Assembly: GCA_964533945.1 (NCBI GenBank)
Contig: CAZHPA010000025.1
Location: 1 to 29,053, forward strand
Direction of reading: 5' to 3'
Length of the DNA stretch: 29,053 nucleotides
Origin: CAZHPA01 sp964533945
GTDB taxonomy: Bacteria > Bacillota > Clostridia > Lachnospirales > WRBF01
Shown: one piece after another, positions 7,742-15,932 of the stretch
Position numbering within the stretch: position 1 is the first letter of the stretch
How the letters are laid out: the number at the start of each line of letters is the position of its first letter
Notes under the pieces: generated by a model
Database searches by the model: none
What the model was told of the DNA's origin: nothing
Seen by the model: the letters and a program-made list of their open reading frames with translations, nothing else
Made by a program: the position numbers and the translations under genes

Positions 7742-8754
7742 TGGTTCAACCTCATATCTCCAAACTTAATTAAGTTTTTCTTTCTCATAAATTCTGAAAC
7801 TAAAAGCGAAATTATAGCCGGAAGCACAAAATGCACAATTAACACCTTAACAAAAACATTGGGTGAATATCCCATTGCTGCAAAAGCTCCAAATTGCCCA
7901 ACAAGCCCCGAAGTTCCCATACCTGCACCGCTTGATATGTTTTCCATTTTAAACGCAGCGGCAGAAACAGCGCCAACAACAGCGCTTGCAGCCGTTGGGG
8001 GTATCCAAATTAAAGGGTTTTTAACTATATTTGGAATTTGTAACATTGAAGTTCCAAGCCCTTGCGATATTAAACCGCTTACTTTATTTTCCCGGTAGCT
8101 GCTAACTGCAAACCCTATCATTTGCGCACAACAGCCGGCACAAGCCGCCCCTGCTGCAATTCCACCTAAATTTAACATAATTGCAAGAGCAGCACTTGAA
8201 ATTGGAAGCGTTAATATAAGCCCCATAATAACAGAAACTAAAATTCCCATAGGAAGCGGTAAAAGTTCTGTTGCCCACATTATAACATTTCCGGCTGCAA
8301 TCATAAAGTTATTAATTAAAGGGCCAATTAAAGTTCCAACTGTTGCGCCAAACAATATTGTTGTAATTGGAGTTACTATAATATCAACTTTTGTTTCATT
8401 TGATATAGCTTTACCAAATTCGGCACCAATAGCAGCTGCTAAAAAAGCACCTGCCGGTCCTCCTAGTTCATTCCCTATAAATCCTGTTGCAACAGATGAA
8501 AAAACAACAAGCAACGGCGCTTTTAAAGCCATTGCAACAGAAACACCTATTGCCGCTCCGGTCATAGACATAGCTTTTGTTCCTACTGTTGAAAGAACTT
8601 CAATTCCAGCTTTATTTCCAACTTCTCTTAAAATAAGCCCAACTATAAGCGAGGAAAAAAGCCCTAATGCCATTTTGCCCAAAGCATCAACGCCATAGCG
8701 TTTTAAGGAAAATTCTATATCTTTTTTTCTTAGAAATTGCTTGAAAGTTTCCAT
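7738..8754 (-). CDS. PfoR-like / PTS_EIIC_2 family membrane protein
   Basis: This 338-residue protein is very hydrophobic, with about 8-10 membrane segments rich in Gly and Ala. It resembles the PTS_EIIC_2 family (PF13303), which includes PfoR of Clostridium perfringens, named as a toxin regulator although a sugar-transport or channel role is equally possible. The conserved-looking stretch GLGTSMLQIPNIVKNPLIW and the Gly-rich SGAGMGTSGLVGQ are typical. No PTS phosphorylation domain (IIA or IIB) is attached or adjacent. It is the first gene of the leu operon and overlaps cimA by 4 bases, so it may carry a metabolite of this pathway; that is inference. There is no Shine-Dalgarno sequence before the ATG. 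Confidence 0.8.
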   Translation of the reverse strand: METFKQFLRKKDIEFSLKRYGVDALGKMALGLFSSLIVGLILREVGNKAGIEVLSTVGTKAMSMTGAAIGVSVAMALKAPLLVVFSSVATGFIGNELGGPAGAFLAAAIGAEFGKAISNETKVDIIVTPITTILFGATVGTLIGPLINNFMIAAGNVIMWATELLPLPMGILVSVIMGLILTLPISSAALAIMLNLGGIAAGAACAGCCAQMIGFAVSSYRENKVSGLISQGLGTSMLQIPNIVKNPLIWIPPTAASAVVGAVSAAAFKMENISSGAGMGTSGLVGQFGAFAAMGYSPNVFVKVLIVHFVLPAIISLLVSEFMRKKNLIKFGDMRLNQ

Positions 8755-8804
8755 TTTAAAACGGGAACGCCTGTTTCAAGATTTAGGTTTTTTAAAACGT
8801 TCCC
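8740..8804 (-). promoter_or_regulatory. Two competing hairpins over the pfoR-like start codon
   Basis: Two 7-bp inverted repeats interlock here. CGTTCCC/GGGAACG uses 8763-8769 and 8798-8804; CTTGAAA/TTTCAAG uses 8740-8746 and 8774-8780, and the second would enclose the start codon. One arm of the second lies in the loop of the first, so they could be alternative structures or a pseudoknot. The gene lacks an SD, so this leader could control translation. The helices are short and unproven. Confidence 0.35.
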
Positions 8805-8850
8805 TAACCCCCTTGTTTTTGTTATTAGTATTATTAATAACATAAATTCT

Positions 8851-9008
8851 GCCAAACATGAATTAGTTATTTTTAGTAGAACCAATTTTGCCAAACATAA
8901 ATTAGTTATTTTTGATAACACTAATCCTGCCAATGCATGGAGTTAGTTTGTTTTTGGAACGCCAATTCTGCCAAGCATGAATCAGTTGTTTTTGATAATG
9001 CCAATTCC
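8851..9008. repeat. 39-41-bp tandem repeat iterating the serS 3' end
   Basis: GCCAA(A/T/G)CATG-type units begin at 8851, 8890, 8929 and 8970 (spacing 39, 39, 41). On the minus strand, the last unit includes the final codons and stop of serS, and the other three lie downstream of it, more diverged. The pattern is that of local slippage or unequal duplication of the gene end. No spacer sequences are present, so it is not a CRISPR array. Confidence 0.85.
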
Positions 9009-10259
9009 GCCCATATATGGAACAAGAAGCTTTGGAATTAAAACGGTGCCGTCTGCTTTTTGGAAGTTTTCTAAAATTGCGGCTGTTGTTCTTCCAACAG
9101 CAAGTCCGCTTCCGTTTAATGTATGAACAAATTGCGCCTTATCTTTTACATTGTCTTTGTACTTTATATTTGCACGGCGTGCTTGATATGCTTCAAAGTT
9201 GCTGCAGCTTGATATTTCAACATAGCGCCCATAGCTTGGCATATAAACTTCAATATCGTATGTCATTGCGGAAGAAAAGCCTAAATCTCCGCCGCAAAGT
9301 CTAACTATGCGATATGGAAGTTCTAAAAGTTCTAATATGTTTGCTGCATCTCTTGTTAAGCTTTCCAATTCTTCATATGAATTTTCTGGTTTTGAAAATT
9401 TAACAAGCTCTACTTTATTGAATTGATGTTGACGAATTAATCCTCTTGTATCTCTACCTGCTGCCCCTGCTTCTGCCCTAAAGCAAGCAGTATATGCACA
9501 ATGCTTAATTGTTAGCTTACTTCCATCTAAAACTTCTTCACGGTACATATTAGTTACAGGAACTTCTGCTGTTGGAACTAAAAAATAATCTGTTCCAGAA
9601 ATTCTAAAAGAATCTTCTTCAAATTTAGGAAGCTGCCCTGTTCCAAGCATACTTCTTCTATGCACTAAGAAAGGAGGGAAAACTTCGGTGTACCCGTGCT
9701 TGTCTACGTGGGTATCTAACATAAAATTAATTATTGCACGTTCAAGCCTTGCACCCATTCCTTTATAAATTGTAAATCTTGTACCTGTTGTTTTGCCTGC
9801 CCTTGGTTGGTCTAAAATGTCTAAGCTTTCCCCTAATTCCCAATGGGGCTTAGGTTCAAAATTAAATTTAGGCGCTTCTCCCCATTTATGAACTTCAAGG
9901 TTTGAAGTTTCATCAAAACCATCAGGCACTTTTTCATTAGGAGTATTTGGAATATTTAAAAGAAAATCTGAAATTTCTTCATCAAGCTGCCTTACTTTAG
10001 GCTCTAATTGTTTAATTTCTTCTGAAAGTTCTTTCATTTCTTCCAATATTAAATCAACGTTTTCTCCTTGCTTGCGCATTATTGGAACTTGCCTTGAAAT
10101 GCTGTTTTGCTTGCTTTTTAGCTCCTCGATTTTAGCTATAGATTCACGGCGCAAAATATCAAGTTCTGGAAATTTATCTATTCCGAAATCTTTGTTTCTT
10201 TTTGCAAGAAGTTTTTTAACTCCTTCAAAATTTGCTCTTAAATCTTTTACATCTAACAT
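8982..10259 (-). CDS. serS: Seryl-tRNA synthetase
   Basis: SerRS charges tRNA-Ser with serine. The 425-residue length is normal for the bacterial enzyme. Residues ~30-100 form the antiparallel coiled-coil arm that holds the long variable arm of tRNA-Ser. Class II motifs are visible: motif 2 in ACFRAEAGAAGRDTRGLIR followed by QHQF, and motif 3 in NGSGLAVGRTTAAILEN; EISSCSNFEAYQARR is the serine/ATP-site signature. The start is supported by AGGAGG just upstream (10264-10269 region). The C-terminal residues GGIGIIKNN fall inside a tandemly repeated DNA element that continues after the stop. Confidence 0.98.
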   Translation of the reverse strand: MLDVKDLRANFEGVKKLLAKRNKDFGIDKFPELDILRRESIAKIEELKSKQNSISRQVPIMRKQGENVDLILEEMKELSEEIKQLEPKVRQLDEEISDFLLNIPNTPNEKVPDGFDETSNLEVHKWGEAPKFNFEPKPHWELGESLDILDQPRAGKTTGTRFTIYKGMGARLERAIINFMLDTHVDKHGYTEVFPPFLVHRRSMLGTGQLPKFEEDSFRISGTDYFLVPTAEVPVTNMYREEVLDGSKLTIKHCAYTACFRAEAGAAGRDTRGLIRQHQFNKVELVKFSKPENSYEELESLTRDAANILELLELPYRIVRLCGGDLGFSSAMTYDIEVYMPSYGRYVEISSCSNFEAYQARRANIKYKDNVKDKAQFVHTLNGSGLAVGRTTAAILENFQKADGTVLIPKLLVPYMGGIGIIKNN

Positions 10260-10308
10260 TTTATTCCTCCTAAATTGTTTAAATATAAATAAAAGAGTCG
10301 CCCCAAAA

Positions 10309-10337
10309 AGAATATCACAGCATTACATTAAAATCAA
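10309..10337 (-). promoter_or_regulatory. Promoter of serS
   Basis: On the minus strand TTGATT (10332-10337) and TATTCT (10309-10314) are separated by exactly 17 bases, giving a 5'UTR of roughly 45 bases. This is too short for a T-box leader, which often controls serS in Firmicutes. Confidence 0.6.
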
Positions 10338-10354
10338 GTTTATGGCAAAAACTT

Positions 10355-10678
10355 TTAGACCATGACGCAAACAAGGGTGCAAGAAACGTCTTTATCATTT
10401 CTGCACCAGTGCTTCTCGCCTTTTTTAATTAAAGTTGCATCTCCTTCAGAAATAACAAAGTCTTCCCCTTCAACGCTTGTAAAAATTTCTCCTCCAACGA
10501 TAACAGAATATTCGTCTTTATCATGGCAGCTAAAGCCCGTTTCTGGAATGCGCATACCGGGCATTATTTTTATAAAACTAATTTCTACGTTTTCTCCCTT
10601 ATTTATATTAAAAATCTTTCTCATATCAAAGCCGGGTAAACCAATTGCTTCTAAATCTTTTATTTTTATTAATTCCAT
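10355..10678 (-). CDS. Small single-domain cupin protein
   Basis: This 107-residue protein is one cupin barrel. Metal-binding motif 1 is seen around residues 47-65 (CHDKDEYSVIVGGE, with His, Asp and Glu in the usual ligand places) and motif 2 around 80-95 (GDATLIKKGEKHWCRN, His). The central GGEIFTSVEGEDFVI is a typical beta hairpin. Such proteins bind small ligands or act as isomerases or sensors, and the substrate cannot be told from sequence. It lies 28 bases after the small membrane protein gene in the peptide-transporter operon. No terminator is visible before serS, so some read-through into serS is possible. Confidence 0.85.
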   Translation of the reverse strand: MELIKIKDLEAIGLPGFDMRKIFNINKGENVEISFIKIMPGMRIPETGFSCHDKDEYSVIVGGEIFTSVEGEDFVISEGDATLIKKGEKHWCRNDKDVSCTLVCVMV

Positions 10679-10706
10679 TGTAAAACACTCCTTCTTTCTA
10701 ATCTTT

Positions 10707-11144
10707 TTAATAATAAAAATATTTTTTTGTTAAAATTAACGGTATTAAAATTGAAAGGAAAAACCCAATATTAAATATTGCATTAGCATAAACTCCAAAA
10801 TATATTGAAGCAGTTTCATCTATTGCAAACCATGCTAAAGTTGAAATAAACAAGCAATTCCATGCCCACATTTCCTTTTTTCTAAACGGGTTATTAACTA
10901 TACAAAAAATTAAAATGCCAATCATAAGGCATACTGCACCTATTAAGCAATAAATCCAGTTTTGATATTTTACAATTTCAGAACTTAAAACCTCACCGCT
11001 TGCCCAAAAAGCAGAATTTATATACTTATTAAGCGGCAAAGTGAATATGGGCAATTGATTTAAAAGCGATAGTAAAATTCCAAACAACGAAAATATAACA
11101 CTTACAGCTTTAAGCCAATTAACCCAAAATTCAAATTTTCTCAT
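10707..11144 (-). CDS. Hypothetical four-pass membrane protein
   Basis: This 145-residue protein has four predicted membrane segments (about 12-30, 62-84, 92-110, 118-140), a Trp-rich N-terminus (FEFWVNWLKAVSV) and a short basic tail (TKKYFYY). I do not recognise the family. It begins 22 bases after the permease gene of the dipeptide transporter, on the same strand, so it is probably cotranscribed with it. Nothing in the sequence ties it to peptide transport. Confidence 0.7.
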   Translation of the reverse strand: MRKFEFWVNWLKAVSVIFSLFGILLSLLNQLPIFTLPLNKYINSAFWASGEVLSSEIVKYQNWIYCLIGAVCLMIGILIFCIVNNPFRKKEMWAWNCLFISTLAWFAIDETASIYFGVYANAIFNIGFFLSILIPLILTKKYFYY

Positions 11145-11166
11145 TACAAGCCCTTCTTTTTAAATT

Positions 11167-11991
11167 TTATATTTGTTTCTTTAACTTAGGGTCTAGGAAA
11201 TCTCTAAGCCCATCGCCAACAAAGTTTGCCCCCATAGAAACCATAAAAATAGAAATTCCGGGGAATGTTGCAATCCACCAATAATTAAAATATAATGCGC
11301 CGTCTGAAACCATTGCGCCCCATTCGGGTGTTGGAGGTTGTGTTCCTAAACCTAAAAAGCTAAGCCCCGAAAATACTAAAATAGCATTCCCTATATCAAG
11401 TGTTGCCATTATTAGCAGCGGCCCTAAACTATTTAAAAATATTTCTATAAATAAAATTCTAAAGCTATTTGCACCAAGCGCTTTTGCCGCTGTTATATAT
11501 TCGTTTTCTTTAAGTGTTAAAACTAAGCTTCGCATTAACCTTGCATAGTTTGGCCACCAAATAATAGCCATTGCTAAAATTGAATTCATTATGCTGGGTC
11601 CTAACGCCGAAGCTATAACCATAGCTAAAATAATTGGCGGAAACGACATAATCATTTCAGAAAAGCGCATCATAGCATCATCAACAACGCCGCCTATGTA
11701 TCCGGCAATACCACCAAAAGTCGTTCCAATTATAAATGCTATAACAACAGTTATAAGTCCGGCAGAAATAGAAATTCTGCTTCCCATAATTACCCTGCTA
11801 AAAACATCACGCCCCAAGCTGTCTGTTCCGAACCAATACGTTGAATTCGGAGGGGTGAAAGCAAGTAAGGGGTTTTGCTCATATACGTTATGCATTGGAA
11901 GAAGAGGCGCTAAAATTGCAGTTAAAATCCAAAAACCGCAAATAAATAACCCTATTCTAAACAATATACTTTTCTGCTTAAAAATTTCCAT
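11167..11991 (-). CDS. Peptide ABC transporter permease, DppC/OppC type
   Basis: This 274-residue inner-membrane permease has about six helices. It begins with the N-terminal OppC-like segment (FRIGLFICGFWILTAILAPLLP) and the FGTDSLGRDVFSRVIMGSRIS signature of DppC/OppC/NikC permeases. The EAA loop that docks on the ATPases is visible in EYITAAKALGANSFRILFIE. It pairs with the DppB-type permease 14 bases upstream. The family transports di- and oligopeptides or nickel; the substrate here is inferred as peptide from the binding protein. Confidence 0.93.
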   Translation of the reverse strand: MEIFKQKSILFRIGLFICGFWILTAILAPLLPMHNVYEQNPLLAFTPPNSTYWFGTDSLGRDVFSRVIMGSRISISAGLITVVIAFIIGTTFGGIAGYIGGVVDDAMMRFSEMIMSFPPIILAMVIASALGPSIMNSILAMAIIWWPNYARLMRSLVLTLKENEYITAAKALGANSFRILFIEIFLNSLGPLLIMATLDIGNAILVFSGLSFLGLGTQPPTPEWGAMVSDGALYFNYWWIATFPGISIFMVSMGANFVGDGLRDFLDPKLKKQI

Positions 11992-12005
11992 AGCTTCTAC
12001 CCCCT

Positions 12006-13019
12006 TTAACTGTATCTAACCCGTGGGTCGATTATTCCGTATAGCAAGTCGATTACTAAGTTTATAACAACATAATTTACAGCAATTAACAACGAAACGC
12101 CGCAGATAGCAGGAAAATCAAGTGTTGTTGCAGAAAGATATGCATATTGACCAATTCCAGGCCATGCAAAAATTTTTTCAACAAAAACCATTCCGCCTAA
12201 AAGATTGCAAAAACCCATACCAGCCACAGTTATAACAGGTATAATTGCATTTCCTAATGCATGCTTTCTAACTATTTGAGCTCTTGAAAGACCTTTTGCT
12301 TTTGCTGTTCTAATATAATCCATAGACATTACTTCAAGTAAATTAGAACGTGTTTGCCTTGTAATTAAGCCCATTGTAAAAAATCCTAAAACAATTGATG
12401 GCAAAATAATATGTGATAGTGCATCTGAAAACAGTGCGCTATTTCCTGAAACTAATGCATCTAAAATATATAGTCCTGTTCCTCCTGTTGGGGCAATAGT
12501 TCTTGAACCTACTCTGCCCGGGCCAGGAAAAAGCCCGAATTTATAGAAAAATACATATAGCATTAAAAGCGCAAACCAAAAGCTTGGTATCGAAACGCCG
12601 GCAACAGAAATTGCGCGAACTATTTGGTCTATCCATTTGTTCCTATATATTGCCGATAAAATACCAAATATTATTCCAAAAATAACCGCAACAATCATTG
12701 CGGCAATAGAAAGTTCAAGCGTTGCTGGAAAATATGTTGCCAAATCTTCAAGCACAGGACGGTTTGTTCGTATTGAAGTTCCTAAATCGCCTTTTAATAA
12801 TCCTTTTAAATATATAAAGTATTGCTCGTAAAGAGGCTTGTCTAATCCCCATTTTTCTCTATATGCAGCAACAATTTCAGGGTCTGAAAGAGCAGACTGA
12901 CTTAAATTTGTTGAAACAGGGTCGCTTGGAACTAAATGAGAAATTAAAAATACCATAATTGTTACGCCAAATAATAATATAGCAGTAAACAAAAGTCTTC
13001 TTAAAACGTATCTTGCCAT
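12006..13019 (-). CDS. Peptide ABC transporter permease, DppB/OppB type
   Basis: This 337-residue permease starts with ARYVLRRLLFTAILLFGVTIMVF and has the VPSDPV and GLDKPLYEQY signatures of DppB/OppB proteins, with the EAA loop in DYIRTAKAKGLSRAQIVRKHALGN. I chose the ATG at 13019 because AGGTGG lies about 8 bases before it; a GTG at 13031 in the same frame would add four residues but would overlap that SD. The first bases of this gene are part of a 140-bp tandem duplication that also includes the end of the upstream binding-protein gene. Confidence 0.93.
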   Translation of the reverse strand: MARYVLRRLLFTAILLFGVTIMVFLISHLVPSDPVSTNLSQSALSDPEIVAAYREKWGLDKPLYEQYFIYLKGLLKGDLGTSIRTNRPVLEDLATYFPATLELSIAAMIVAVIFGIIFGILSAIYRNKWIDQIVRAISVAGVSIPSFWFALLMLYVFFYKFGLFPGPGRVGSRTIAPTGGTGLYILDALVSGNSALFSDALSHIILPSIVLGFFTMGLITRQTRSNLLEVMSMDYIRTAKAKGLSRAQIVRKHALGNAIIPVITVAGMGFCNLLGGMVFVEKIFAWPGIGQYAYLSATTLDFPAICGVSLLIAVNYVVINLVIDLLYGIIDPRVRYS

Positions 13020-13047
13020 ATATCTAACCACCTATTAAAACTTATTA

Positions 13048-13080
13048 GGGAACGAATGTTAAATCGTTCCCTGCTTTTTT
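13048..13080. terminator. Intergenic hairpin between binding protein and permease genes (two copies)
   Basis: AGGGAACGA and TCGTTCCCT form a 9-bp perfect stem with an 8-base loop, followed on the plus strand by a run of seven T. A decayed copy lies at about 13188-13220. The genes run on the minus strand, where the stem is preceded by the A run and not followed by a T run. It is therefore more likely an mRNA-stabilising or partial-attenuation hairpin for the abundant binding-protein message than a full terminator. Confidence 0.6.
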
Positions 13081-13233
13081 TGCTTTAAATATATTAGTCA
13101 GCCATATCAAGCACAGAAAGCTGAAGTTTGCACATATCGTTGCGTTCTATATTTGCCATATATCTAACCGCATATTAAAGCTTATTAGGGAACGAGTGTT
13201 GAATTATTCCCTGCTTTTTTTGCTTTAAATATA

Positions 13234-14920
13234 TTAGTCAGCCATATCAAGCACAGAAAGCNNNNNNNNNNNNNNNNNNNNNNNNNNNNNNNNNNNNNNN
13301 NNNNNNNNNNNNNNNNNNNNNNNNNNNNNNNNNNNNNNNNNNNNNNNNNNNNNNNNNNNNNTGAAGTTTGCACATATCATTATATTCTATATTTTTTAAT
13401 TTAGTTGAAGCAGCAAAAACTTTTGGATGTTGAAGTAAAAATGCAAATGGACTTTCTTGTGCTAAAATTTGTTGCATTTGTTGAGATTGTTTTTCTCTTG
13501 AAGCTTGGTCAAGGTTACCTTTAATTTGATTTGCAAGGTCAACAAGTTGTTGGTTGTCTGTTGCTTTCCAATTTGCACGTAAGCCAACGTTATTTCCCGG
13601 AATAAATGCAAGCTGGTTGTTTAATTCAAAATAGTCTGGGGACCAGTGCATAATTAAAAACTTGCTTTTTCCTGCTCTGTAATTTTCAATAACAACACCA
13701 ATTTCGGCAGTTTCAATTTTAAGAACAACTCCGATTTTTGCAAGGTCGGATTGAATTTTTTGTGCCATAATAGACCACGGCATACCTTCAGAGTCATAAT
13801 TTGCAACTGTAAAAACAGCTTCAAAGCCATTTTCATATCCTGCTTCTGCTAAAAGCTCTTTTGCTTTATCAATATCTTGTCCTTGTTCTCTTTCTAATGC
13901 CCCAACAAAACCTTTTGGAACGTTTGCCATTGGAAGAAGGGTTCCTTGTCCACATAAAAGTTTCAAACCTTCATAATCTATAGCTAATCTTATTGCTTGT
14001 TGAACTTTTGAGTCTGCCAAAGGCCCGCCTATAGTTTCGTCGTTGTTCATCATTAAAAATGAAATAACGGCTGAAGACTTTGCATAAACTTCTATATTAC
14101 TGTCATTTTCAAGAGGAGCTGTGTGGTTTGCATTAATTGAAAACGCAACATCAATTTCTCCTGCTTTAAGCATTTGAACTTGTGTATTTGGGTCTGGTAT
14201 TTCCTTAACTATTATTCTATCAAGTTTAGCCTTTTCTCCCCAATAATTGTCGTTTCTTTCTAAAACAAGTTCTGTATTAGGTGTCCAGCTAACAAGTTTA
14301 TATGGCCCTGAACCAGCTGAATTTTTATCAAGATATTCTCTAGCTTTATCTTGGGTTGAAGCGTTTTCTGAATCATCGCCTCCGTTTTTCTTTAACAATT
14401 CACTGTCTAAAACACAAAATGCATTACCGGCAAGCTTTGCAAAAAATGAAGCATCTGGTTCTGAAAGTTTAACTATAACTGTTTTGTCGTCTGGTGTTTC
14501 AATAGAAACAACACCTTCTGCTTGGAATGAAGCGTTAGACTTTAAATTTTTAACACGGTCGAAGCTCCATTTAACATCTTTTGATGTTAATGCATTTCCT
14601 GAAGCAAATTTTAAATTGTCTTTTAATTTAAATGTGTATGTTGTGCTTGTTCCATCAACTTCATAGCTGTCAACAAGACAAGGTTCAGGTGTAGACATAT
14701 TCTCGCCCACAAGTTTGAATAAATTATCATACATAGGGTAAAACATCATAACGGCATAAACTTCATATGCGTTCGCAGGGTCAAGTGTTGCCAAATCCGT
14801 TGCTATACCAACTACAGCAACTTTTTCTTTAGCTTTAACATCCTCAGCTTTGTTACATGAAGTTAGTAAAAAAGATGTTGCTAATACTAAGCTTAATGCT
14901 GTTTTTAAAAGTTTTTTCAT
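13234..14920 (-). CDS. Peptide-binding lipoprotein of ABC transporter (SBP_bac_5), interrupted by assembly gap
   Basis: This is the substrate-binding protein for the adjacent peptide transporter. The signal peptide ends in the lipobox LLTSC (Cys at about residue 22), so it is a membrane-anchored lipoprotein. Family marks include DLATLDPANAYE near the N-terminus, TFKLKDNLKFASGNALTSKDVKWSFDRV and FLMMNNDET. The start overlaps the stop of the upstream ATPase gene (ATGA). The N run at 13262-13361 falls just before the end. If the two sides are joined as in the intact repeat copy, the protein ends QLSVLDMAD and is 528 residues, normal for the family; the stop is then at 13234-13236. Any longer end through the N run is an artefact of gap length. 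Confidence 0.9.
13262..13361. other. Assembly gap of 100 N
   Basis: This is a run of exactly 100 N, a conventional placeholder of unknown true length. Its two sides are directly contiguous in the neighbouring 140-bp repeat unit, so the true gap should be zero or a whole number of 140-bp units. Confidence 0.95.
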
Positions 14921-15918
14921 GCTTTAATCTCCTTATTTGCTATTTTATTACTTGATTTACTTATATTAACGTTGTGGCAAGCAACATAATGCTCATCTAA
15001 AACTTTTCTTAATTCTGGAATTTCAGTTTTGCATTTTTCGGTCGCCTGACTGCAACGTGTATGAAAAGAACAGCCAGAAGAAGGCCTTACAGAATCTCCT
15101 TCTAAAATAATTCTTTCTTCCGCGCCGTCGTAATCATCAATCATTGGAATTGCTGAAATTAATGCTTTAGTGTATGGGTGTAGCTTATGTTTGTATAGGC
15201 TATCTCTGCTTGCAATTTCTACAAGCTTGCCTAAATACATAACACCAACTCTTTTACTAATATGATGCACAACAGCTAAATCGTGAGAAATAAATAGATA
15301 TGTTAATTTTAATTCCTTTTGCAAATCTTCCAAAAGATTAATAATTTGCGCTTGAATTGAAACATCAAGTGCCGAAACAGGTTCGTCGCAAACTAAAAGC
15401 TTAGGTTCAAGTGCAAGCGCTCTTGCTATACCTATGCGCTGTTTTTGCCCACCGGACATTTCGTGTGGGAATCTGTCTTTGTAATAAGACGCAAGCCCAA
15501 CTAATTCCATAAGCTTTAAAATTCGTTTTGTGCGCTGTTGTTTGTCATAGAGGTTGTGTATAATAAAAGGTTCGGAAAGAATATTAAAAACTGTGCGTCT
15601 TGGATTTAAGCAAGCGGATGGGTCTTGAAAAATTAGTTGTGCATCGTATCGAAAATCTTTTAACTGTTTGCCTGATAGTTTTGTTATATCTTTGTCTTTA
15701 AAGTAAATTTTTCCTCCGGTTGGAGGGTATAACGCTAAAATTGAACGTCCTAATGTGCTTTTGCCGCAACCGCTTTCTCCAACAAGGCTAAATGTTTCGC
15801 CTTCAAATATGCTAAACGTAATGTCATCAACCGCTTTTAATATTCGTTTTGAACCGTTATTATTTCGTGTTTCAAAATATTTTTTAAGATTTTCTGTTTT
15901 AACTAAAACAGATGGCAT
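14917..15918 (-). CDS. Peptide ABC transporter ATPase, DppF/OppF type
   Basis: This 333-residue ATPase energises the peptide permeases. Visible are Walker A GESGCGKS, the ABC signature MSGGQKQR, Walker B LLVCDEPVSALD, the switch His in ISHDLA, and the C-terminal oligopeptide-transporter region with CSFHTRCSQATEKC (Cys pattern CxxxxRCxxxxxxC typical of OppD/OppF). RILKAVDDITF at the N-terminus fits the F subunit. The start is supported by GGGGGTGAT upstream. It sits between the D-type ATPase (14 bases upstream) and the binding protein, which it overlaps by 4 bases. Confidence 0.94.
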   Translation of the reverse strand: MPSVLVKTENLKKYFETRNNNGSKRILKAVDDITFSIFEGETFSLVGESGCGKSTLGRSILALYPPTGGKIYFKDKDITKLSGKQLKDFRYDAQLIFQDPSACLNPRRTVFNILSEPFIIHNLYDKQQRTKRILKLMELVGLASYYKDRFPHEMSGGQKQRIGIARALALEPKLLVCDEPVSALDVSIQAQIINLLEDLQKELKLTYLFISHDLAVVHHISKRVGVMYLGKLVEIASRDSLYKHKLHPYTKALISAIPMIDDYDGAEERIILEGDSVRPSSGCSFHTRCSQATEKCKTEIPELRKVLDEHYVACHNVNISKSSNKIANKEIKA

Positions 15919-15932
15919 TTACATATCACCCC

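Larger units (their letters stand above)
13021..13380. repeat. 140-bp tandem duplication across the binding-protein/permease junction, broken by the assembly gap
   Basis: The sequence beginning TATCTAACC at 13021 recurs at 13161, giving a 140-bp period with about ten point differences. Each unit holds the end of the binding-protein gene, an intergenic hairpin and the first codons of the permease. The sequence left of the N run ends at exactly the base before the one that starts its right side in the intact unit (junction at 13121/13122), so the gap lies inside this array. One unit creates a 21-codon frame (13094-13159, minus) fusing the permease start to the binding protein's tail. Confidence 0.9.

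Noticed and set aside
8730..8933. 67-codon minus-strand frame with a 13-residue repeat between serS and the pfoR-like gene
   Set aside because: It starts with TTG without an SD, consists of translated 39-bp repeat DNA, and runs into the pfoR-like gene out of frame.
8851..9008. Possible CRISPR array
   Set aside because: Units are contiguous with no unique spacers, are diverged, and one is the end of serS.
10260..10354. T-box leader for serS
   Set aside because: The promoter leaves only about 45 bases of leader, too short for a T-box, and no T-box sequence is seen.
13185..13373. Short frame through the N run
   Set aside because: It exists only because the N run is read as open; the true gap length is unknown.
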